DNA of 64,000 nucleotides from Methanosarcina sp. MSH10X1 (GCF_004099695.1 NZ_SCHL01000007.1:62001-126000), one strand, 5' to 3'. Positions 9,237 through 18,386 are shown, numbered from the stretch's first letter. A program made the numbers and translations. Notes: generated by a model from the letters alone, not told the origin.

Positions 9237-9368
9237 GTGAAAGTATTCAGCTATACTGATTATAAACTCCTGATAGATACTCTGAACTATAAGAATATTA
9301 GAGTTAAAACGGTAGAGTTCAGTAAAGAGAAAGCGATCGTTGTTTCAGAAAAATCCGAAGAGAATTGA
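9237..9368 (+). CDS. Small charged protein, 43 residues (candidate)
   Basis: GTG at 9237 opens a 43-codon frame ending with TGA at 9366-9368. It starts MKVFSYTDYKLLID and ends KSEEN. AGGTG at 9226-9230 lies six bases before the GTG, and a TATA box about 70 bases upstream gives a plausible transcript. The composition (Lys, Glu, Asp, few rare residues) is protein-like. There is no membrane segment and no recognisable family. Confidence 0.45.
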   Translation: MKVFSYTDYKLLIDTLNYKNIRVKTVEFSKEKAIVVSEKSEEN

Positions 9369-9448
9369 AAGGATTAAAAATGGAAATAAATAATAAATTT
9401 ATTTATTTCTAGCGTCAACATTATTAATGTTTGGTATGAGGTAAGGAT

Positions 9449-9494
9449 AGGAAGGTAAGAAGTGCGGCTACACCCAGGCACTTCTTACCTTCCT
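9449..9494. terminator. 17-bp perfect hairpin between convergent small ORFs
   Basis: AGGAAGGTAAGAAGTGC at 9449-9465 and its exact reverse complement at 9478-9494 enclose a 12-base loop. It lies between the 43-residue ORF on the plus strand and the broken ORF on the minus strand, so it can act as a bidirectional terminator. Its length and perfection would also suit a small structured RNA. No long T-run follows on either strand. Confidence 0.6.
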
Positions 9495-9520
9495 CTTTAG
9501 TTATGATATTTACCAGCCAG

Positions 9521-9733
9521 TTATGTTTTCAGTTTCTCCAGGTTGTCCATTAACCATTCTTTGTACGCTTTTCCATATTCCAGAAGTTTTCGCCCGCCTT
9601 AATCTACAACTCCCTTGTCCTTTACCATCCACTCCAGAGTATCAGCTATCCTTTTCTGTGACTCTGCCAGGCTCTCCAGGGATTTCGCAATATTTTCAAG
9701 CTTATCAATGACCTCATAGTTCTCACTGCCCAT
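9521..9733 (-). pseudogene. Small coiled-coil protein gene split by an in-frame TAA
   Basis: From ATG at 9733 the minus strand encodes 44 residues (MGSENYEVIDKLENIAKS..., ending DKGVVD) and meets TAA at 9599-9601. The same frame continues without any other stop for 25 more residues (GGRKLLEYGKAYKEWLMDNL...) to TAA at 9521-9523. Both halves look like one 70-residue helical protein. A single C-to-T change, turning a CAA glutamine codon into TAA, would explain the break. The first half could still be made as a 44-residue peptide. Confidence 0.5.
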
Positions 9734-10256
9734 TCCTATAATCAACCCCTCTCCATCATTTATAATAGGAATATTTTTGGAAAAGCTTTGTATAAAAGTC
9801 TAATTTTTAATTTTCTGGAAAGGGTCAGGAGATGAGCTTTGATTAGGTTGAAATTACTTGCTTTCCCGTATTAGACAGGGTCTTTCTAAAGTTTGCAGGA
9901 GATAGATCTTCTAATATTTAAGAGGTCTTACCAGCTGTAGTTCCTTAGCAGTGAGATATGAAACTGAAATCGAGATAAAAATAAGTTAAGCACCAGGAAT
10001 TAAAGAAAAATACATTCCGTGTTTACAGCTTACACATAAAAAAATTTCTACTTAAATGCTCATTTCCGCACATATAAAGTTAAAATATTTTTATCAATTG
10101 ACGATTTCTTTTATGATACTTTTAAATACCAAAACTCCCATGCACAAACTCATATATCACAATAAAATAATCAAATTCAGATAATTCTAATACCGTTTAC
10201 TGATTACGATCATTTTTTCGAAGAATTTTATTTAGCATCATTTAAGGAGCATTTCA
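9734..10256. other. Intergenic region upstream of guaA subunit B
   Basis: AT-rich, without a supported gene. A TATA-like TTTTAAATACC lies at about 10122-10132 and could serve guaA subunit B. Its ribosome binding site AAGGAG is at about 10241-10246. Confidence 0.4.
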
Positions 10257-11174
10257 ATGGTAAAACCCGAGAAGTTCATTCCAAAAGCAGTTGAGAAAAT
10301 TAGCAAGGAAATAAAGGACGGGAGAGCAATAATTGCACTTTCGGGCGGTGTGGACAGTTCTGTCTGTGCGGAGCTGGCTTACAGGGCGATCGGGGACAGG
10401 CTTCAGCCGATTTATATAGACACCGGGCTCATGAGGAAAGGAGAAACCGAGAGGATAAAGCATATCTTCTCCCATATGAACCTTGATATTGTCTATGCAA
10501 AGGATAGGTTCCTTGCAGCCCTGAAGGGTATAACCGACCCTGAAGAAAAGAGGAAGGCTATAGGCGAGACCTTTATCCGCGTGTTTGAGGAAGAGGCAAG
10601 AAAACTTGAAGCCGATTACCTTATCCAGGGCACGATTTACCCTGACAGGATCGAGTCCGAAGGTGGAATCAAATCTCACCACAACGTTGGGGGGCTGCCC
10701 AGCGTAATGGATTTCAAAAAAATTGTTGAACCTATTGAAGACCTATATAAAGATGAGGTCAGGGAAGTCGCCTGGGCGCTCCAGCTGCCTGACGAAATCT
10801 GCGAAAGAATGCCTTTCCCAGGGCCTGGTCTGGCTGTGCGGATTCTCGGGGAAGTTACAGAGGAGAAGCTTGAGGTTGTTCGGGAAGCCAACTTTATAGT
10901 TGAAGAGGAGCTTCTTGACAGGTTCTGCCCCTGGCAAACTTTTGCCGCTGTCCTTGGCAAGGGAACAGGCGTAAAAGGAGATATCAGGGCTTACGGCTGG
11001 ATCGTAGCTGTAAGAGCTGTAGGGTCCAGAGACGGGATGACTGCCGAAGCGCTCGAACTCCCCTGGGATATACTTAAGAAACTGGAAGCAAGAATCACCT
11101 CAGAGATTCCAAAAGTAGCAAGGGTGGTTTATGACATTACACCAAAGCCGCCTGCAACAATCGAGTTCGAGTAA
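10257..11174 (+). CDS. guaAB: GMP synthase ATP-pyrophosphatase subunit (subunit B)
   Basis: This 305-residue subunit adenylates XMP and transfers ammonia to give GMP, using ammonia from a separate glutaminase subunit not present here. The P-loop SGGVDSS lies at residues 29-35, and the C-terminal dimerisation part carries [15 protein letters not shown] and ends in KPPATIEFE. Archaea commonly split GuaA this way, so the absence of a glutaminase domain is normal. AAGGAG about ten bases upstream supports the ATG. Confidence 0.96.
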   Translation: MVKPEKFIPKAVEKISKEIKDGRAIIALSGGVDSSVCAELAYRAIGDRLQPIYIDTGLMRKGETERIKHIFSHMNLDIVYAKDRFLAALKGITDPEEKRKAIGETFIRVFEEEARKLEADYLIQGTIYPDRIESEGGIKSHHNVGGLPSVMDFKKIVEPIEDLYKDEVREVAWALQLPDEICERMPFPGPGLAVRILGEVTEEKLEVVREANFIVEEELLDRFCPWQTFAAVLGKGTGVKGDIRAYGWIVAVRAVGSRDGMTAEALELPWDILKKLEARITSEIPKVARVVYDITPKPPATIEFE

Positions 11175-11296
11175 TTTTGAATAAAATAAAGTAATAAATA
11201 CAGAATATAATGTAAAATATAGACTTCGAAGCTGTTTTTCAGCTTTCTAACCTTTTTTACAGTTATAAACAAGCCATAAAGCGAGTTTTTACACCC

Positions 11297-12337
11297 ATGA
11301 CCCTGAACAAAGCAGTAATGGAAATCCGGCAGCGGATTAAAGTAAAGCCCTCTCCTACGGACGAACCTGCGGCAAGCTGGACAGGAATTGACCTTGTAAA
11401 CGGAACTCAGGTAAACACCCTAACTGTGATTTTCAAAAGCGCAGGTTGCCGCTGGGGAAAAGCCGGAGGGTGTACTATGTGCGGGTATGTCTACGACTGC
11501 GCAAGTGAACCCCCAACGCTGGAAGATTATAAAGCCCAGCTTGCAAGAGCAATGAAAAAAGCAGAAAAATTCCCTGAGTTTATGGTCAAAATATTCACCT
11601 CAGGCAGTTTTCTTGACGAGCTGGAAGTGCCTCGCGAAGCGAGGGACGTGATCCTCAAGACTCTTGCAGACAATCCCAGGGTAGTAAAAGTACTTGTGGA
11701 AACCCGTCCCAACTTCGTGACCGAGGAGAATGTGCAGGAGTGTCTCGAAATTCTGAAAAACAAGCCCTTTGAACTGGCTTTCGGGCTGGAAACAAGCTCG
11801 GACAGGATCCGCAGAGACTCTATTAATAAAGGTTTTACCTTCGAGGACTTCATCCGTGCTGCAGAGACTTCAAGAAAGAATGGGGCAACCGTAAAAGCGT
11901 ACCTCATGCTAAAGCCTCTCTTCCTCTCGGAGCGCCAGGCACTGGAGGACATCGTCCGTTCCATAGACGATGCATCCCCTTACGCTGACACGATTTCCAT
12001 CAACCTCTGCAACGTCCAGAAAGGCACCCTTGTCGAAGCCCTCTGGGAAAAGGGGCAGTACCGCCCTCCGTGGTTATGGAGCATTATAGAGATCCTGAAA
12101 AGAGCAAAAGCCGCCCATCCTGACCTGCCCCTGATGTCGGATCCGGTAGGCGCAGGCTCAAAACGCGGCCCTCACAACTGTAAACTTTGCAGCTCAGACG
12201 CAGCAGATTCTCTCAGGATGTTTTCACTTACTCAAAATCTAGAAGATCTTAATAAAACCGACTGTGAATGTAAAGAGCTCTGGAAAAAAGTCCTGGAGCT
12301 TGAAGACTTTACCTACGGCACACCCATTTTAGATTAA
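11297..12337 (+). CDS. raSEA: Archaeosine biosynthesis radical SAM protein RaSEA
   Basis: This 346-residue radical-SAM enzyme has cysteines C51, C59 and C62 within AGCRWGKAGGCTMCGYVYDC, the elongated CX7CX2C pattern of the RaSEA/TIGR01210 family. RaSEA works with ArcS on lysine-modified preQ0 at position 15 of tRNA to form archaeosine. The sequence retains GLETSSDRIRRDS and a C-terminal cysteine pair (CKLCSS) of a possible auxiliary site. No strong ribosome binding site precedes the ATG. Confidence 0.88.
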   Translation: MTLNKAVMEIRQRIKVKPSPTDEPAASWTGIDLVNGTQVNTLTVIFKSAGCRWGKAGGCTMCGYVYDCASEPPTLEDYKAQLARAMKKAEKFPEFMVKIFTSGSFLDELEVPREARDVILKTLADNPRVVKVLVETRPNFVTEENVQECLEILKNKPFELAFGLETSSDRIRRDSINKGFTFEDFIRAAETSRKNGATVKAYLMLKPLFLSERQALEDIVRSIDDASPYADTISINLCNVQKGTLVEALWEKGQYRPPWLWSIIEILKRAKAAHPDLPLMSDPVGAGSKRGPHNCKLCSSDAADSLRMFSLTQNLEDLNKTDCECKELWKKVLELEDFTYGTPILD

Positions 12338-12678
12338 AAGACATAAAAATAGTAAAAGCAGGCGCCCGGGAGATAAATACCGGCGCCGATAAATTATTCT
12401 TTTTGAGCCGCGACCGTTGACCCGAAACCGTTGTGCCGCGACCGTTGCGCCGGTCGATCACGCTCCGGTTACACCAGTATAGATAAATCATGAGTTTTTG
12501 ATCAAACTTTTTCAAAAAAAGTTTGCGTTGCGCCGGTTTATCACGCCGTTACGTGGGGATTTTCGCTCAAGCCTTTTTTTAAAAGGCTTGCGATCAAGGA
12601 TTTTTTGAATGGGCTTGTGACAAGGTTTGCGGGATTGGATGAATTACATCGCTGTCTCGGGCTGTAATCTATCATTAT
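12338..12678. repeat. Intergenic repeat region with GACCGTTG motifs and two hairpins
   Basis: This GC-rich then T-rich stretch lies between converging raSEA and argB. CCGCGACCGTTG occurs twice near 12408-12450 with a related copy between. CAAACTTTTT...AAAAAAAGTTTG (about 12502-12525) and CAAGCCTTTT-TTT-AAAAGGCTTG (about 12569-12591) form two hairpins. Related hairpin pairs occur at 15560-15625 and 19690-19752. They probably act as terminators and belong to a dispersed intergenic repeat. Confidence 0.6.
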
Positions 12679-13578
12679 TTATTCTTTTGGCTTTTCCAGC
12701 TTGCATACCATTGTTCCAACTCCGCAATCGGTAAAGAGCTCAAGAAGCATGGAATGAGAAACGCTTCCATTTATTATATGGGCTCTTTCGACCCCGTTTC
12801 TCACTGCGACTGCTGCACCTTTTAGTTTTGGGATCATGCCCCCCCGTATAACGCCTTCAGCGATAAGAGGCTCGATTTCTTCCAGAGTTACGCGGGAGAT
12901 GCGGCTAGCCGGATCCTTTAGATTCCTAAGCAGGCCTGATACATCAGTCATCAGAATGAGCTTTTTGGCATGCAGAGCTGCCGCAATGTCGCCTGCCACT
13001 ATATCGGCATTAATATTCAGGGCATTGCCTTTCGCATCCACAGCAATAGGAGAAATAACCGGAATGTAACCATTCTCAAGCATTATATGAAGGATATCAG
13101 GATTGATAACTTCGCTCTCTCCAACCCAGCCAATATCAACTTCAGTTTCAATACCATCTACTACTACTTTTTGTACACCCTGTTTATGCCCAAGGATCAT
13201 TCTACCATCGTGGCCGGTAAGCCCAATGCCTTTGCCCCCGCAGACCCCGATAAGGGATACAATTTTGGTATTGATATTTCCGACAAGCACCATTCTGGCA
13301 ATTTCCATAGTCTCGTCATCTGTAATTCTTAACCCCTGGCAGAACTCAGCCTTTTTACCCATCCGCTCCATTTTTTCCGTGATCTCAGGCCCGCCGCCAT
13401 GTACAATAACGGGTTTGATTCCCACATAACGCAGGAGCACAACATCTTTTATGATATCTTCCATGATCTGGGCGCTAACCATTGCATTCCCGCCCACTTT
13501 GATAACCATGATTGAGTCAAAGAACTCCTGCATATAAGGCAGGGCTTCAATGAGCACGTTCTCTCTCTTCAGTTCCAT
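12679..13578 (-). CDS. argB: Acetylglutamate kinase
   Basis: This 299-residue enzyme phosphorylates N-acetyl-L-glutamate in arginine synthesis. Hallmarks are the phosphate-binding VIKVGGNAM at about 25-33, VHGGGPEI at about 59-66, and the late substrate region GGMIPKLKGAA. Length and motif order are normal for the amino-acid kinase family. It is monocistronic on the minus strand, with a small ORF starting divergently 43 bases away. Confidence 0.96.
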   Translation of the reverse strand: MELKRENVLIEALPYMQEFFDSIMVIKVGGNAMVSAQIMEDIIKDVVLLRYVGIKPVIVHGGGPEITEKMERMGKKAEFCQGLRITDDETMEIARMVLVGNINTKIVSLIGVCGGKGIGLTGHDGRMILGHKQGVQKVVVDGIETEVDIGWVGESEVINPDILHIMLENGYIPVISPIAVDAKGNALNINADIVAGDIAAALHAKKLILMTDVSGLLRNLKDPASRISRVTLEEIEPLIAEGVIRGGMIPKLKGAAVAVRNGVERAHIINGSVSHSMLLELFTDCGVGTMVCKLEKPKE

Positions 13579-13621
13579 GATCTAGGAATCAGAAAATCTA
13601 TTTTTAAACTTATCGTTAAAG

Positions 13622-13801
13622 ATGCTGGCAAGAACTCGATTAACATGGAAAAACAAAGATGATATGATCAATTTCGAGAAAGTACTGGAAATAAGCAGCC
13701 CGGATAGTGATAAAATTAAAGACCAGTCCAGGCCAATTCCTTATTTGGATATTAAAGAAAAAGAAAGAACCCCGATTTTCAGGGCATGTGAGAGAAATTA
13801 G
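13622..13801 (+). CDS. Small hypothetical protein, 59 residues (candidate)
   Basis: ATG at 13622 opens 59 codons ending at TAG 13799-13801. The product begins MLARTRLTWKNKDD and has a protein-like mix of charged and hydrophobic residues. There is no ribosome binding site, but a TATA-like TTTTTAAAC lies about 25-30 bases before the ATG, so a leaderless message is possible. It is divergent from argB and converges with MC1. No family recognised. Confidence 0.35.
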   Translation: MLARTRLTWKNKDDMINFEKVLEISSPDSDKIKDQSRPIPYLDIKEKERTPIFRACERN

Positions 13802-13813
13802 GTTTATTCAGGT

Positions 13814-14098
13814 TTATTCGATCTTTTCTATCTTTTCTTTCTTGACAAAGGGCTTGCTGATTTTCTCAGGCATCCAGTCAGGCCTGTTTTTAGGGGCTTC
13901 GACAAGTTCCTTCCATGCCTTGAAAACGTGCACCTTCTTTGTCCCGCGTTCTCTGAGGCGGATGATATCCGGTTTGGATTTAGTCCCGGCGCCCCGGTTT
14001 GCAGCTTTCAGGGCAGCCTGCCGAGGCTGTTTTCCAGTGAAAACTCCGTGCTCATTGCCTTCTTCGTCTCGTAAAACAAAATTTCTTGTGTTGGACAT
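13814..14098 (-). CDS. mc1: Chromosomal protein MC1
   Basis: This 94-residue basic DNA-binding protein begins MSNTRNFVLRDEEGNEHG. It is the major nucleoid protein of Methanosarcina and bends DNA and binds distorted sites. Blocks KQPRQAALKAANRG and IIRLRERGTKKVHVFK form the DNA-contact surface. I chose ATG at 14098 rather than the upstream GTG at 14107 because GAGGTGA lies five bases before it and the known mature protein is 93 residues. Confidence 0.97.
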   Translation of the reverse strand: MSNTRNFVLRDEEGNEHGVFTGKQPRQAALKAANRGAGTKSKPDIIRLRERGTKKVHVFKAWKELVEAPKNRPDWMPEKISKPFVKKEKIEKIE

Positions 14099-14260
14099 AA
14101 AGGTCACCTCGCAAATGTATTGCTAGACACTGATTAAGTTTTAAAGTATATAAAATCTTTCTTCAGGATGTTGCCTGTAGTTATTGGTTTATGCAAAATT
14201 CTCCCTGATTTGAGAGGGATATATAAACTAAATTTTTCAATATTGTTGGCAAAATGGGAA

Positions 14261-14341
14261 ATATTTAAATAATTATATCTTGTTAGAAATGCAGTCCAAA
14301 ATAAGTTTCAGGAAATGGATTTTGGACAGTTTTGAAACTTA
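14261..14341 (+). promoter_or_regulatory. mptA promoter with two overlapping dyads at the predicted transcription start
   Basis: ATATTTAAATAAT at 14261-14273 is a good TATA box, placing transcription start near 14290-14296. GTCCAAAAT (14294-14302) pairs with ATTTTGGAC (14319-14327), and TAAGTTTCA (14302-14310) pairs with TGAAACTTA (14333-14341). Both are perfect 9-bp repeats, interleaved, so they form mutually exclusive hairpins in RNA or a compound protein site in DNA. The loops look too short for both to form as a pseudoknot. Confidence 0.5.
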
Positions 14342-14502
14342 AATTTTATTGTACTTTTGGAAAAAGAACCTGGAAAGCACAAACTTTACATGCTATAACT
14401 CCTTATGGTCATTATATTTTTCCAAATGGAATAAAAATTACGTACTTATCAGAATTCATTTTACAAAATCAAACACTCATCTTTTCATGGATCTGGTTAA
14501 TT

Positions 14503-15462
14503 ATGGAACATTGTATCTTCAACCTCCCGGACGTCCAGGCCAGCAAACCAAGCATAGCTATTAACCTTACCCGTGTAGGGGTAACAAATGTGAAAAAACT
14601 CGTTGAAATCAAGCGAAAAGACAAACGTCCTATCGTACTGATTTCAACTTTTGACGTTTTTGTTGACCTGCCCTCTGATCGAAAGGGAGCAAATCTTTCG
14701 CGCAACTTTGAAGCTGTAGACGAGGTGCTGGAAAAAGTACTCAGTACGCCCGTATATGAGATTGAGCAGTTGTGCAGTGACATCGCACATAACCTGCTTG
14801 GCAGGCATGAATACGCCAACCAGGCAGAAGTTCGGATGAAAAGCGAATATATGATCAGACGTGCTTCTCCCTCAACCGGGATCAAATGTCAGGAAGTTGT
14901 AAACATCTTTGCTGAAGCATCTGCAGTAAGGGGAGAAGGCAATGAGGACTATTTTGATGTGAAGAAGCTGATCGGTGCCGAAGTCGTAGGAATGACCGCC
15001 TGCCCCTGCGCTCAGGAGATTATGCGGGATAAAGCTGCAAATGAACTTTCCGAGCTTGGAGTTGACAGAGACACAATTATAAAATTCCTTGAAAGAGTTC
15101 CCATGGCTACCCATAACCAGCGCGGAAGAGGTATTATCTCAATCAAGGTAGCACATGATTTCGATGTTTCGCTCGAAAGTATCATCGATATTATCGAACG
15201 TTCTATGAGTTCCAGCGTGTACGAGGTCTTGAAACGCTCAGATGAAAAGGTCGTTGTAGAAACTGCACATATGAACCCTAAATTCGTGGAAGACTGCGTA
15301 AGGTCTATGGCTGACAATATAGTAAGAGAGTTTCCGGACCTTCCTGATAATGCAGTAATCACCATCAAACAAACCAATGAAGAAAGCATTCACAGGCATA
15401 ATGCTTTCGCCGAAAGAGTTGCCCTCATGGGAGATCTCAGGATGGAGATTAATCAGGGGTAA
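14503..15462 (+). CDS. mptA: GTP cyclohydrolase MptA (type IV)
   Basis: This 319-residue Fe(II)-dependent GTP cyclohydrolase makes 7,8-dihydroneopterin 2',3'-cyclic phosphate, the first step toward tetrahydrosarcinapterin, the C1 carrier of methanogenesis. Typical segments are [20 protein letters not shown] at the N-terminus, [12 protein letters not shown] and [10 protein letters not shown]. The frame is open back to 14332, but homology begins at ATG 14503 and no extended form is known to me. The ribosome binding site there is weak. About 200 bases of leader contain the paired dyads listed separately. Confidence 0.93.
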   Translation: MEHCIFNLPDVQASKPSIAINLTRVGVTNVKKLVEIKRKDKRPIVLISTFDVFVDLPSDRKGANLSRNFEAVDEVLEKVLSTPVYEIEQLCSDIAHNLLGRHEYANQAEVRMKSEYMIRRASPSTGIKCQEVVNIFAEASAVRGEGNEDYFDVKKLIGAEVVGMTACPCAQEIMRDKAANELSELGVDRDTIIKFLERVPMATHNQRGRGIISIKVAHDFDVSLESIIDIIERSMSSSVYEVLKRSDEKVVVETAHMNPKFVEDCVRSMADNIVREFPDLPDNAVITIKQTNEESIHRHNAFAERVALMGDLRMEINQG

Positions 15463-15509
15463 AGAGACAGAAGAATAATAAAATAAATAATTCTATTTTT
15501 TGAACCTGC

Positions 15510-15625
15510 AGGTCTCCGAAAAAGTGTATTTCACAGAGACCTTAAGGGTTCAGACCATGCGTTTTTAGTTTTTGATAAAACTTTTTTGGAAAAAAGTTTT
15601 TTTCTAAAAAGTTTTGCGAAGACCT
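15510..15625. repeat. Intergenic hairpin element
   Basis: AGGTCTC at 15510-15516 pairs with GAGACCT at 15536-15542. After it comes TTTTTGATAAAACTTTT followed by GGAAAAAAGTTTT and CTAAAAAGTTTTGCG, a T-rich/A-rich hairpin like those at 12502 and 19690. It lies between mptA and the DUF2098-like gene and can terminate mptA transcription. Confidence 0.45.
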
Positions 15626-15746
15626 CCAAAGGCTCAATCCACACAAACTTTATTAGAGAGCCTGGATAACCTATAAGCAGTTAAATAATAAGAAGGGACT
15701 TGCAGGGCCTGAAGTGCCAGTGTCCTGAAAGCCCTGAGGTGAAAAC

Positions 15747-16073
15747 ATGGCTGAAGCTGAGGTAATTACAGCTGTAGGGCGGAATAAGAAACCTATCAAA
15801 GCGGGAGACACTGTCAAATACGTAAACAGTGATACGATCAGCCGCGTTACTGAGATCAAAAAGGACGAGCAGGGGAAGGTATGGGTTCTGCTCGAAAGTA
15901 CAGAGCTCTGGTACAGAGAGGAAACTCTGGAGCCAACTGAACTTAAAGCTAAAGAAAAGAAAGAAGAAAGGGAACTCACTGCTGAAGAACTGGAAGAAAG
16001 GTTCAGAAAGCAGAGAGAAACAATGCAGGCTTTCGACCTCGGAAAAGCAGGGGGAGGAGGAGCAGGAGGATAA
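15747..16073 (+). CDS. DUF2098-like protein
   Basis: This 108-residue protein has an N-terminal beta-type module (VGRNKKPIKAGDTVKYVNSD, then a WVLLESTELWYREETLEP segment), a charged helix, and a Gly-rich tail. It resembles DUF2098 proteins of methanogens, from memory. GAGGTG upstream supports the ATG. It converges on the methanogenesis marker 14 gene. The function is unknown. Confidence 0.75.
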   Translation: MAEAEVITAVGRNKKPIKAGDTVKYVNSDTISRVTEIKKDEQGKVWVLLESTELWYREETLEPTELKAKEKKEERELTAEELEERFRKQRETMQAFDLGKAGGGGAGG

Positions 16074-16205
16074 TTCCTCTTCCTGCATTTTGAGTACTTT
16101 TGTCTTTAATATTTTTGTTTTTACATCTCAATATTCTCTTCTCAATATTCTCTTATACTGCCTTGCTTTAGAGTTATTTCCCGATGCTTCGTATATACTT
16201 CAGTA

Positions 16206-17639
16206 TTATCTTTTCTGTAACTTTACCCTCTGTGCAAGTATACATTTCCCACCATGCCTGCCGCCAAGAGGACTTTGAGGCGAACCCAGGGAATTCATGC
16301 ATCGAGCCATTACGGCTGCACCTCTGGCAAGTCCGTCATCTACAAAGACTACCCTCTCGTCTATTTTTGGTGCGAGTTTGAGTTCATCCAGACATTTCAG
16401 GATCAGTTTGGGTTTATTCCCTGTAATACCTGCCCTGCCTGTAATCCCTATAGTTGTGTCCTCGAAAATAAGCCCCTCATCTTTTGCGATCTTGATCAAC
16501 CTGCAAACCACACCTGCCATGACCTCATCAATGACAGCATATACAACCGGAAGCCCATTAGTTTTACAGATTTCCATGCCTATAGCACTGAGCTTGCCCA
16601 TATCGGAACCATTTTCTCCTACATCGCAACCTATAAGTATTACACCTATCTGCTCGGCTGCATCCGGCCTGACAGGCACGCTTCCATATCTCGTTCTGTT
16701 CTTAGGGACCTTTTCAATAATGATAAGTTCATGAATACGCTTTGCAAATGCCTCAATCGCTTTAGCCTTCATCTTCAAAGTAAGAAAAGAAGGCGATTTT
16801 TCTTTCTCAAAAACTTCAAGTGCTGTTCCTACTTTTGAATCCACGACCTTCGAACCACGGACAATAGCATCAGGAATTGCCCCGGCATATCCGCAGAAGT
16901 TTCCTATTGTTTTTGCGTACGGCTGGTCGGAACTTGTAATCCTGCCATCAAGGGTTGTCCCGAAGTCAATAGATATACAGGGATTTCTGAAATCGACATC
17001 CGTAAGCTGGGCTGCTTCCTTAATCCCTGCTGTGGCGAGTTCTCCCTCCATTTCATTTGCAACGATTTCAACGCCAGTTGAACCAATGGGTGGTGTTACG
17101 CTTGCGACAGCTCCATCAAAAATCACCTGTTCCAGTTTGCTGTACTTCTGGAACCTTTTAGGTATATTTGAGATAGACATGGGAGGCGTCATATTCTTGG
17201 GTGGGACTCCTGCCATCAGGCAACCGTCGGCCAGGGCTTTGATAAATTCACCTACATCATCCGGGGAATCAAAACCTGCAACCACGCCAGTGGAACGAAC
17301 CACAAAGTCCAGATCGGTTTTTATATCAAGGTTCGCTCTTTCCATTGATTCGGTCAGAGTGCTACTAACCAGTTCTGCAACAGCTTCGCGACTGAGTTCA
17401 ATACCTGTAAGTGTCTTACCGAATACGGTTTCCCCGGGCTTGGGGGGGCGGACATCTCTGGTCATCCGCACGACCTTATTTATGATATGGGTCCTTCCAG
17501 TGTCCATATTCGTAGCTGTAAGAATAGATTTGGTTGTGGTATTTCCGACTTCTAAAGAAGCTACAATAAAGAAGGGTTTTGATTTAAGATCGATCAAACG
17601 AACCTGAGGGGATTCCGTAATTCTAGGTTTCAGAGCCAT
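16206..17639 (-). CDS. mmp14: Methanogenesis marker protein 14
   Basis: This 477-residue protein belongs to a family found in methanogens. Features include ASLEVGNTTTKSIL near residue 30, which resembles the phosphate-1 loop of actin/Hsp70-like ATPases, CISIDFGTTLDGRI in the middle, and a C-terminal GRAGITGNKP and VFVDDGLARGAA. An activase-like ATPase role is an inference from the fold; the substrate is unknown. The final 30 residues (LGGRHGGKCILAQR) are Gly and Cys rich. Confidence 0.88.
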   Translation of the reverse strand: MALKPRITESPQVRLIDLKSKPFFIVASLEVGNTTTKSILTATNMDTGRTHIINKVVRMTRDVRPPKPGETVFGKTLTGIELSREAVAELVSSTLTESMERANLDIKTDLDFVVRSTGVVAGFDSPDDVGEFIKALADGCLMAGVPPKNMTPPMSISNIPKRFQKYSKLEQVIFDGAVASVTPPIGSTGVEIVANEMEGELATAGIKEAAQLTDVDFRNPCISIDFGTTLDGRITSSDQPYAKTIGNFCGYAGAIPDAIVRGSKVVDSKVGTALEVFEKEKSPSFLTLKMKAKAIEAFAKRIHELIIIEKVPKNRTRYGSVPVRPDAAEQIGVILIGCDVGENGSDMGKLSAIGMEICKTNGLPVVYAVIDEVMAGVVCRLIKIAKDEGLIFEDTTIGITGRAGITGNKPKLILKCLDELKLAPKIDERVVFVDDGLARGAAVMARCMNSLGSPQSPLGGRHGGKCILAQRVKLQKR

Positions 17640-18386
17640 TTTTAATTCCTTCCTGAGGATCTGTGAACAAATTTAATTAACAGGGATTATTTTGCAGGCT
17701 TAATCTGAAGGCAGTTAAGGTTTATTTGAAGATTATTCGAACTGAGCTGAGATCAGTTCGAATGGATCGGATTTTAAAGTTCAGGAACCAGCGCTTGAGG
17801 TCAGCACATTTCTGAAATACTGCTTCTCCAGAACCTTAAAAGATATCTAAAAAGAACATAATTACCCAAAAGATAAAGAAAGATTAACTAAAGCCTATAA
17901 TAACCTTTGCTAAAATATTCTGAAGGAGAATTCAACAGTGTATGGACCTTTATTCAGTTCCGGTTTTTCATTACTTTTAATTTTACTTTATTTTCGTTTA
18001 TTCAGTATTTTCATTATCTCTGTTTATCTGTCACTATTTCTGTATACCTTCCGTTTTCAGGTTAGTTTTTCCTTCTACGACTGCCTTTATACCTTTTTAG
18101 CACTGCCTTTCCATCTATTTCAGACATATCCTGACGAGATCTCTTTCGTTTGAAATAATGATTTCAAGATCGTTCTCTGATAGATGCCCATAAGAATAAA
18201 TACAACACCTAATTATAAAGAACATAAATTATAAATGATAAAACTATAAAAAGATGCATATAATATACGCATAGTAAATATAATATTCATAATCACTTAA
18301 GGCTGGCACTTAATCAATTCCTGAATAACGAGCAAGCCTGATGGCACTTTCTGAGATTCTCACAAAACCTGCTTTGGAGGTTCTTA
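17640..18386. other. Long intergenic region
   Basis: Between divergent mmp14 and the YHS/FrhB gene. It contains a T-rich stretch at about 17940-18150 that reads as a hydrophobic 71-codon frame (GTG at 17938, AAGGAG nine bases upstream). I regard that frame as doubtful because it is low in complexity. TATA-like sequences are frequent from 18180 to 18300. Confidence 0.4.

Noticed and set aside
13799-13801. TAG as a pyrrolysine codon in the 59-residue ORF
   Set aside because: Read-through would run antisense across the MC1 gene, so a normal stop is far more likely.
14294-14341. True H-type pseudoknot from the two mptA dyads
   Set aside because: The stems share a base and the connecting loops look too short to cross 9-bp stems; alternative hairpins are more realistic.
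14332-14502. N-terminal extension of mptA by 57 codons
   Set aside because: The extension lies in the leader with the dyads, is unlike MptA proteins as I know them, and the family begins at ATG 14503.
17938-18153. 71-residue hydrophobic ORF with AAGGAG
   Set aside because: Sequence is T-rich and low in complexity (Phe, Leu, Ser); it reads like a chance frame. Conservation would be needed to accept it.
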